From positions 42,549 to 106,548 of the forward strand of contig NZ_SLXU01000010.1 in NCBI RefSeq assembly GCF_004343505.1: 64,000 nt of DNA, written 5' to 3'. The translations under genes were made by a program, and so were the position numbers. The stretch is from Rhodovulum bhavnagarense. GTDB lineage: Bacteria; Pseudomonadota; Alphaproteobacteria; Rhodobacterales; Rhodobacteraceae. Below are positions 59,330-64,000 of the stretch, one piece after another. Each line of letters starts with the position of its first letter. Position 1 is the stretch's first letter. The notes beneath the pieces are model-generated. The model was not told the origin of the DNA, made no database searches, and worked only from the letters and a program-made list of their open reading frames with translations.

Positions 59330-60742
59330 ATGGCGATTGTCAAAACCGATCTTTGTATCATCGGCGCGGGTTCGGGCGGGCTGTCGCTGGCTGCGGGGGC
59401 GGTTCAGATGGGCGCGCGGGTGGTGCTGGTCGAGGGCCACAAGATGGGCGGCGACTGTCTGAACCATGGCTGCGTGCCGTCAAAGGCGCTTTTGGCGGCT
59501 GCAAGGACTGCGCAAACCATGCGTGCGGGGGGCTGTGGTATCCGGGGCATGGCGCCCGAAGTGGACTACGCGGCCGTGATGGGACATGTTCGACACGCGA
59601 TCGCCACCATCGCACCCCATGACAGCGTGGACCGATTCGAAGAGCTGGGCGTGCAGGTCATCCTGGGTTGGGGGCGGTTTACGGGCCCCCGGGCACTGGC
59701 CGTCGGCGACGATGTGATTCGCGCCCGCCGCTACGTCATCGCCACCGGCGCGCGTTCGGTGGTCCCGCCCATCCCCGGCCTGGGTGAGGTGCCTTTCCTG
59801 ACCAACGAGACGCTGTTCGATCTGCGCAACTGCCCCGATCACCTACTGATCGTCGGGGCGGGCCCCGTCGGGGTGGAAATGGCACAGGCCCATGCCCGGC
59901 TGGGGGCGCGGGTGACGTTGATCGAGAGGGGCAAGGCGCTTGGGCGCGAAGACCCCGAGTTGCGCGCGCTGGTGCTTGAGCGCCTGCGCGCCGAGGGGGT
60001 CGAGATCGTGGAGGACGCGCAGGTTGCGCGCGTCGGCGGAGGCGAGGGAGCGATCACGGTCGAGACGGGGCGCGGGGTGTTTGCCGGGTCGCACCTTCTG
60101 GTCGCGGTCGGGCGCAAACCGGCGCTGGAGCGGCTGAACCTAGATGCCGCGGGGGTGACGATGCGAGAGGGGCGTCTCATTCTAGGTCCCGACTTGCGCA
60201 CCGCCAACCGCCGCATCCATGCCATCGGTGACGCGGCGGGTGGCGCGCAATTCACCCATCTGGCGGGCTATCAGGCGGGGGTGGTGATCCGCCCGATCCT
60301 GTTGGGACTGCCCGCCCGCGCGCGGGTTGATCACATTCCGCGCGTCACCTATACCGAGCCCGAGCTTGCCCAGATCGGCCCGACCGAAGCCGAGGCGCGC
60401 GAAACGCATGGCAGCGCGCTGAGCGTTGCCCGGTTCGATTTCGCCGGGAATGACCGGGTGATCGCCACCGGCCAGGCCAAGGGGCTTATCAAGGTCATGG
60501 TGGTCAAGGGGCGGCCGATCGGCGTCTCTATCGCCGGGCCCGAGGCCGGGGAATTGATCGCCCCGTGGGCGCTGGCCCTTGCCAATGGAATGACAATGAG
60601 TGCCATTGCCGGCATGGTTGCGCCCTATCCGACGCTTTCCGAGGTTAACAAGCGCGTCGTGGGTGCCTATTTTTCTCCCAAACTGTTTGAAAACCCGTGG
60701 GTGAAACGGGGGGTGCGGCTGGTTCAGACCCTCTTGCCCTAG
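59330..60742 (+). CDS. FAD-dependent disulfide oxidoreductase (mercuric-reductase/Lpd-like)
   Basis: A 470-residue class I pyridine-nucleotide disulfide oxidoreductase. The FAD loop is GAGSGG (12-17); the redox pair Cys43 and Cys48 lies in GGDCLNHGCVPSKAL; the second dinucleotide loop is GAGPVGVEMAQ; the C-terminal dimerisation domain is complete but lacks the His-Glu dyad I would expect in dihydrolipoyl dehydrogenase (there is PYPTLSEVNKR instead). No metal-binding HMA domain or extra C-terminal Cys pair is present, so mercury reduction is unlikely. It pairs with a TVP38 membrane protein, as in known fused proteins. Confidence 0.85.
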   Translation: MAIVKTDLCIIGAGSGGLSLAAGAVQMGARVVLVEGHKMGGDCLNHGCVPSKALLAAARTAQTMRAGGCGIRGMAPEVDYAAVMGHVRHAIATIAPHDSVDRFEELGVQVILGWGRFTGPRALAVGDDVIRARRYVIATGARSVVPPIPGLGEVPFLTNETLFDLRNCPDHLLIVGAGPVGVEMAQAHARLGARVTLIERGKALGREDPELRALVLERLRAEGVEIVEDAQVARVGGGEGAITVETGRGVFAGSHLLVAVGRKPALERLNLDAAGVTMREGRLILGPDLRTANRRIHAIGDAAGGAQFTHLAGYQAGVVIRPILLGLPARARVDHIPRVTYTEPELAQIGPTEAEARETHGSALSVARFDFAGNDRVIATGQAKGLIKVMVVKGRPIGVSIAGPEAGELIAPWALALANGMTMSAIAGMVAPYPTLSEVNKRVVGAYFSPKLFENPWVKRGVRLVQTLLP

Positions 60743-60764
60743 CCTGCGGGCGATTGAGGCGACG

Positions 60765-62177
60765 ATGGTGCTGAATTCACTCTCCGGGCGTTTCCTGCTC
60801 TTGACTGTCGCCTTCGTCATGCTTGCCGAGGTGCTGATCTTCGTGCCCTCGGTTGCGCGGTTCCGCGTCGATTTCCTGCTGTCGCGGCTGGAACGGGCGC
60901 AGATCGCCTCGCTTGCGGTTCTGACCACGGACGAGATGATCGAGGAGGGGCTCGAGTCAGAACTTTTGGAAAATGCGGGCGTCTACAACGTCGTGCTGCG
61001 CCGCGACGAGGCGCGCGAACTGATGCTGTCCTCGCCGATCCCGGAGGCGATCAGCGACAGTTTCGACCTGCGCGATGCAGGCCCCCTCGAGCTGGTTTCC
61101 GACGCGTTGCACCGGCTCGTCGATCCGGCCCCGCGCATCATCCGTGTGATCGGCGCGCCGGTGCGCGAGGGTGGACAACTGATCGAGGTCACGATGAACA
61201 CCGCGCCATTGCGTGCGGCAATGATCGAATACGGCCTGCGCATTCTTTTGCTGTCGGCGGTGATCTCGGTCCTGACGGCGCTGTTGCTGTTTCTGGCGGT
61301 GCGGCGTTTGCTGGTCGTTCCGATCAAGCGGGTGGTCCGGGCGATGCAGGTCTATGCCGAGGCACCCGAGGATAACCGACGGATCATCACGCCGCGGGCA
61401 AGCGTGCGCGAATTGCGCGAGGCCGAGACGACGCTGCAAACCCTTCAGACCGAGTTGACCGCCGCGCTGCGCCAGAAGGACCGGCTGGCCCAACTGGGCA
61501 GCGCGGTTGCCAAGATCAGCCACGACCTGCGCAATATCCTGTCCACTGCGCAGCTTTTCGCGGACCGGATGGAAATGAGCGACGATCCTTCGGTGATGCG
61601 CGCCGCGCCCAAGCTTGTCGGCTCGATCAGCCGGGCGGTGAATCTTTGCGAGACGACACTGACGTTCGGCCGCGCGCAGGAACCCCCGCCGCGCTTGGAA
61701 CGCCTTTCGCTAGCCCCGATCGTGGCCGAGGCGGTAGAGGCCGAGAGGATGGCGGCGGCAGATGCCGATATCAGCTTTGCCGAGGATGTGCCTGCCGGCC
61801 TGACGCTCCGAGCCGATCCAGAACAGTTATACCGTATTCTGTCGAACCTTTTGCGCAATGCCCGGCAAGCGATCGCCGCCAGCGCCCGGCCGGGTGAGAT
61901 CGCGATCCAGGCCGACGAAGACGAACATACTTGGACCATCCGCATCGCCGATACCGGCCCCGGCCTGCCGCCCAAGGCGCGCGAACACCTGTTCCAGCCG
62001 TTCCAGGGCGGCACGCGCAAGGACGGCACGGGTCTGGGCCTTGCAATCTCGGCCGAGCTGGTGCGCGGGCATGGCGGGCGGCTTGAACTCGTGCGCACCG
62101 GGGCCGAGGGCACCGTCTTTGCCATCCGCCTGCCAAAGGGCGCGACCCTGCTCGGCGCGACCCTTTCGCCAGGGTGA
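60765..62177 (+). CDS. Sensor histidine kinase (orphan)
   Basis: A 470-residue membrane kinase. Two helices (about 8-28 and 160-182) flank a periplasmic sensor of about 130 residues with no recognised fold; a HAMP-like linker follows. The phospho-acceptor is His253 in KISHDLRNIL. The ATPase has the N-box LLRNARQAI, G1 DTGPGLPP, and G2 GTGLGLAISAEL. No response regulator lies next to it in this window, so its partner is unknown. It follows the oxidoreductase gene by 22 bases and may be co-transcribed with it, which would link it to redox or envelope stress; that link is inference. Confidence 0.88.
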   Translation: MVLNSLSGRFLLLTVAFVMLAEVLIFVPSVARFRVDFLLSRLERAQIASLAVLTTDEMIEEGLESELLENAGVYNVVLRRDEARELMLSSPIPEAISDSFDLRDAGPLELVSDALHRLVDPAPRIIRVIGAPVREGGQLIEVTMNTAPLRAAMIEYGLRILLLSAVISVLTALLLFLAVRRLLVVPIKRVVRAMQVYAEAPEDNRRIITPRASVRELREAETTLQTLQTELTAALRQKDRLAQLGSAVAKISHDLRNILSTAQLFADRMEMSDDPSVMRAAPKLVGSISRAVNLCETTLTFGRAQEPPPRLERLSLAPIVAEAVEAERMAAADADISFAEDVPAGLTLRADPEQLYRILSNLLRNARQAIAASARPGEIAIQADEDEHTWTIRIADTGPGLPPKAREHLFQPFQGGTRKDGTGLGLAISAELVRGHGGRLELVRTGAEGTVFAIRLPKGATLLGATLSPG

Positions 62178-62211
62178 ATCCGGCCGTGCTGCGATAATGC
62201 AAATTCTCCCC

Positions 62212-62240
62212 TTGCAATGCCCCGCCCGCGGCGATAGACG
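62212..62240 (+). promoter_or_regulatory. Probable promoter of tRNA-Arg
   Basis: TTGCAA and TAGACG are 17 bases apart, placing transcription start a few bases before the mature tRNA-Arg 5' end. Confidence 0.45.
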
Positions 62241-62251
62241 AAAGCTCCCAC

Positions 62252-62328
62252 GCGCTGGTAGCTCAGTTGGATAGAGTACTTGACTACGAATCAAGGGGTC
62301 GGGGGTTCGAATCCTCCCCAGCGCGCCA
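62252..62328 (+). tRNA. tRNA-Arg (anticodon ACG)
   Basis: Acceptor GCGCTGG pairs fully with CCAGCGC; anticodon stem CTTGA/TCAAG encloses CTACGAA with ACG at 34-36; the T-loop is TTCGAAT; CCA is encoded. The ACG anticodon would be edited to ICG and read CGU, CGC and CGA. tRNA genes like this are common phage or island integration sites, and an integrase fragment lies 345 bases downstream. Confidence 0.98.
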
Positions 62329-62672
62329 CTCCCCTCTAAAGTCTATTTAAAAACAACGGTTTTCTGCCGTTTTTGTCTAAGGCCATTCAGCCATTAGACA
62401 ATGCTCCCCCTCTTCCGTGCCGTGAGGGCCGCTGTTGGGCGTGGAATCGCGGATAAGAAATTCGCTTGCACGTGGCCATTTTGTAACGGCCGGAGATTGT
62501 TGCGGGCACGTCGAAAATGGCGGCGGTTGGGGCTTCGATCTGACGATCATCCTGTTTCGGTAACCTCGCGCTTTCTGATTTGATCGCGAACCTCCACGTG
62601 AGGTTCTGAATACGAAGAGGGCCCACCACAACGTGGTGGGCCCCCTAAAAGGCGGTCGGTCGATGAAACTGG
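62329..62672. other. Non-coding stretch between tRNA-Arg and the integrase fragment
   Basis: About 340 bases, locally AT-richer than the surroundings (GC falls after 62330). It contains a perfect hairpin at 62619-62643 and no frame that resembles a protein I know. A minus-strand frame of 84 codons is rich in Ser, Arg and Pro and I do not consider it real. The attachment-site core would be expected at the tRNA 3' end, but no second copy is in the window. Confidence 0.5.
62619..62643. terminator. Perfect hairpin downstream of the integrase fragment
   Basis: GGGCCCACCAC and GTGGTGGGCCC pair over 11 positions around AAC. It lies 30 bases past the integrase stop codon, where a terminator would be expected, but the T-run is poor. 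Confidence 0.6.
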
Positions 62673-62825
62673 TCAGAAGAACTCCCCAGTCTCCAGGACC
62701 GAAGGACTCGGTGTCAGCAAGCGGCGCCGGTTTACCCTCTTCGTGTAACGCTCAACCTCTTTCAGGGATTCATGCCCGCTCCATGCGGCGATCTGGTGCG
62801 TTGTCGCGCCGCGCTCGGCGTGAAG
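62673..62825 (-). pseudogene. Tyrosine recombinase (integrase) C-terminal fragment
   Basis: About 50 codons reading AERGATTHQIAAWSGHESLK and then EVERYTKRVNRRRLL. This is the box II end of a phage-type integrase, with the His-rich GHESL and the catalytic Tyr in RYT. The preceding catalytic Arg and the whole N-terminal part are missing. It is fused in frame to an acyl-CoA synthetase fragment, so the boundary is approximate. The position beside tRNA-Arg fits a former integration event. Confidence 0.75.
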
Positions 62826-63100
62826 GATCAGCGGCGCGGTGCCAAGCCCCGCATAGACGCTGTGCACGATCAGGGGCCTGCCCGTCTTGGCGGCGATATC
62901 GGCCAACCGCCGCGCCGCGGCCTGTTCCGCCTTGCCCAGCGAGGTATCGAAACGTTCAGCATAGCCCCCGAACATGCCTACGGTCAGCAGAAGGTCGACA
63001 CCGGCATCCTGCAGGATCACCTCGGCGCAGGTCGCAAAAAGCCCCGGATCGGCATCGGTGCCGCCGGCAACATCGACCGGGTTCACGCAAGAGGCTACGG
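62826..63100 (-). pseudogene. NDP-forming acyl-CoA synthetase, internal fragment
   Basis: About 90 codons with NPVDVAGGTDADPGLFA and LTVGMFGGYAERF, then PLIVHSVYAG. These are typical of the middle domain of NDP-forming acetyl/acyl-CoA synthetases (ACD family). Neither end of that gene is present. The frame runs directly into the integrase fragment on one side and out of frame into an enoyl-CoA hydratase start on the other. Confidence 0.7.
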
Positions 63101-63315
63101 GCGGCGTGTTCCTTGAGGTCTTCACCGACGCAAAACGCTCGGCCCGCGCCGGTCAGAACGATCGTTCGGATCGCGTCGTCCTCTGCGAACGCATCGAGGG
63201 CTGCGAGGGTTTCGGCATAAAGCCCTGTCACCAAGGCGTTCAGCCGGTCGGGCCGGTTGGACCTGATCACGGCCACCGGGCCGTGGGTTTCGCATTGGAG
63301 GGTTTCGTATGTCAT
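63095..63315 (-). pseudogene. Enoyl-CoA hydratase/isomerase, 5' fragment
   Basis: The gene starts MTYETLQCETHGPVAVIRSN, continues RPDRLNALVTGLYAETLAAL, and reaches TGAGRAFCVGEDLKEHAA, the first oxyanion-hole region of the crotonase fold (about 75 codons). Then it leaves the family and meets the acyl-CoA synthetase piece in another frame. The start lies divergent from the RpiR gene, which suggests the RpiR protein once controlled this acyl-CoA operon. Confidence 0.75.
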
Positions 63316-63370
63316 GGGGGGTGTTCCGCGTTTCCTGTCCGATCCCCCATAGGATCGCGAAGACACAAAG

Positions 63371-63395
63371 GTTTTTCATTGGAAGTTTGAAAAAC
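63371..63395. promoter_or_regulatory. Inverted repeat, candidate RpiR operator
   Basis: GTTTTTCA and TGAAAAAC form a perfect 8-base inverted repeat with a nine-base spacer, in the 98-base space between the divergent rpiR and hydratase starts. TTTCA/TGAAA half-sites are common in RpiR-family operators. Confidence 0.45.
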
Positions 63396-63413
63396 AAATG
63401 TCCGTGTTTCATC

Positions 63414-63906
63414 ATGGATGCCACGCTGCGACTGCGCCTGTGCGCGCGCCTTGTCGATGAGATCGAGACTCTGCCGCCCCGCATGCAGGCGGCGGCCAAA
63501 TATGTTGTCGACAATGGCAACGATTTCGGCCTGGACCCGATCCGCGCCAGCGCAAAAAAGATCGGGGTCAGCCCCAACACGCTGGTCCGGCTGGCCCGGC
63601 ACCTGGGCTTCGACAGTTTCGACGCGTTGCGCGCCGCCTTCCGTACCGCCCTGGTCGAACGGCACGACAGCGACAGCGGCGAGACCTGGCTGCGCCGGAT
63701 GGCCGCCGCAGGGCCGATGGGCGCGGCGCAGGCCAGGGTGGCGCGCAACGAGTTGGACATCGTCGGGCGCTCGCTGCAATTGCTGCGCCCGGAACTAGCC
63801 GCCGCGGTGACGGAGGATCTGACCGCGGCGCGCAACGTTTATGTCACCGCCACGCGGGCCAGCTACACGCTGGCCTATTACTTCCATTACGTGGCGCGGA
63901 TGGCCC
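63414..63906 (+). pseudogene. MurR/RpiR-family regulator, truncated by IS66
   Basis: The N-terminal RpiR helix-turn-helix domain (about 1-77) is present: LPPRMQAAAKYVVDN and then IRASAKKIGVSPNTLVRLAR, followed by FDSFDALRAAFR. The SIS sugar-isomerase domain begins with AAVTEDLTAARNVYVTATRASY but stops at residue 164, where IS66 end sequence begins; the frame then reads 12 foreign codons to a stop at 63942. The DNA-binding half may still be made, but effector sensing should be lost. The start MDATLRLRL is chosen by homology. Confidence 0.82.
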
Positions 63907-64000
63907 GTAAGCGTCGTCTGACGGTCACCCGGCTTTCAGCTTGACGGCCGGAAATTCCACGGGAGCAGTTCGTCGAGCCGGCTTTGGGGATGGCCGTTCG
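63907..64000. mobile_element. IS66-family insertion sequence, right end (partial)
   Basis: The element end GTAAGCGTCGTCTGACGG begins inside rpiR. IS66-type ends typically start GTAA. The rest of the element, and the second copy of the 8-base target duplication expected for IS66, lie beyond the window. Confidence 0.75.
63936..64000 (-). CDS. IS66 transposase (TnpC), C-terminal end, partial
   Basis: Twenty codons ending in a stop read NGHPQSRLDELLPWNF and then RPSS. The pattern H..S.(I/L)DELLPWN is the characteristic last segment of IS66-family transposases. The stop lies 29 bases from the element end, as is normal. The rest is outside the window. Confidence 0.82.
   Translation of the reverse strand, partial: NGHPQSRLDELLPWNFRPSS

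Noticed and set aside
62377..62631. 84-codon minus-strand frame after tRNA-Arg
   Set aside because: There is no ribosome site, no recognisable family, biased composition, and it runs into a hairpin.

Overview
The window is a high-GC stretch of an alphaproteobacterial chromosome, most likely a member of the Rhodobacteraceae (Roseobacter group). The evidence is the gene content: an ATP12-type F1 assembly chaperone, a BztABCD/Aap-type amino-acid ABC system, KpsE/KpsT capsule-export proteins, an isolated rplO-secY-adk-rpsM-rpsK-rpoA-rplQ block, a LuxR/LuxI quorum-sensing pair and an rpmH-rnpA-yidD-yidC cluster. This assignment is inferred from protein appearance and gene order; no database search was run.

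Layout, left to right. 1-2.5 kb: a truncated hypothetical gene, mtaB and dapF (minus strand) and tRNA-Lys. 2.6-9.2 kb: a malonate-use locus with a divergent GntR regulator, a three-part TRAP transporter, malonyl-CoA decarboxylase (matA) and malonyl-CoA synthetase (matB), tightly overlapped. 9.2-15.3 kb: a gene-poor gap, a stress-protein-like gene coupled to a Lon-like protease, htpX, a LAB_N membrane protein and a FAH-family enzyme. 15.5-18.2 kb: a two-subunit molybdenum hydroxylase of the isoquinoline-oxidoreductase type. 18.4-31.3 kb: a complete seven-gene glycogen operon, glgP-glgB-glgC-glgA-glgX-malQ-pgm. 31.4-33.1 kb: kpsE- and kpsT-like capsule export genes without a permease. 33.5-38.8 kb: the distal ribosomal-protein/RNA-polymerase operon, with a hairpin at most of its gaps. 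38.9-40.2 kb: luxR and luxI. 40.3-45.6 kb: a DegP-type protease, rarA, rluC, a HAD phosphatase and the ATP12 chaperone. 45.8-50.8 kb: bztABCD. 51-58.3 kb: a ferredoxin, a SixA-like phosphatase, argB, an SDR enzyme and the minus-strand cluster rpmH-rnpA-yidD-ttcA-yidC-(54-codon ORF)-ysxC. 58.6-62.2 kb: a TVP38 membrane protein, a flavin disulfide oxidoreductase and an orphan histidine kinase.

From tRNA-Arg at 62.25 kb to the right edge the DNA looks rearranged. There is a tyrosine-recombinase C-terminus fused in frame to an internal piece of an NDP-forming acyl-CoA synthetase. This is joined in turn to the start of an enoyl-CoA hydratase gene. A divergent RpiR regulator is cut by the end of an IS66-type element whose transposase C-terminus runs out of the window.

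Most of the window is ordinary core genome. The points I would look at again are: DapF with Ser where the second catalytic Cys is expected; two genes (gntR and luxR) whose promoters seem to start transcription at the start codon; a coiled-coil block inside the BztC permease; a 54-codon ORF coupled by overlap to both yidC and ysxC; a short repeat present in direct and inverted copies; and the gene mosaic beside tRNA-Arg. I did not find a clearly new multi-gene system.
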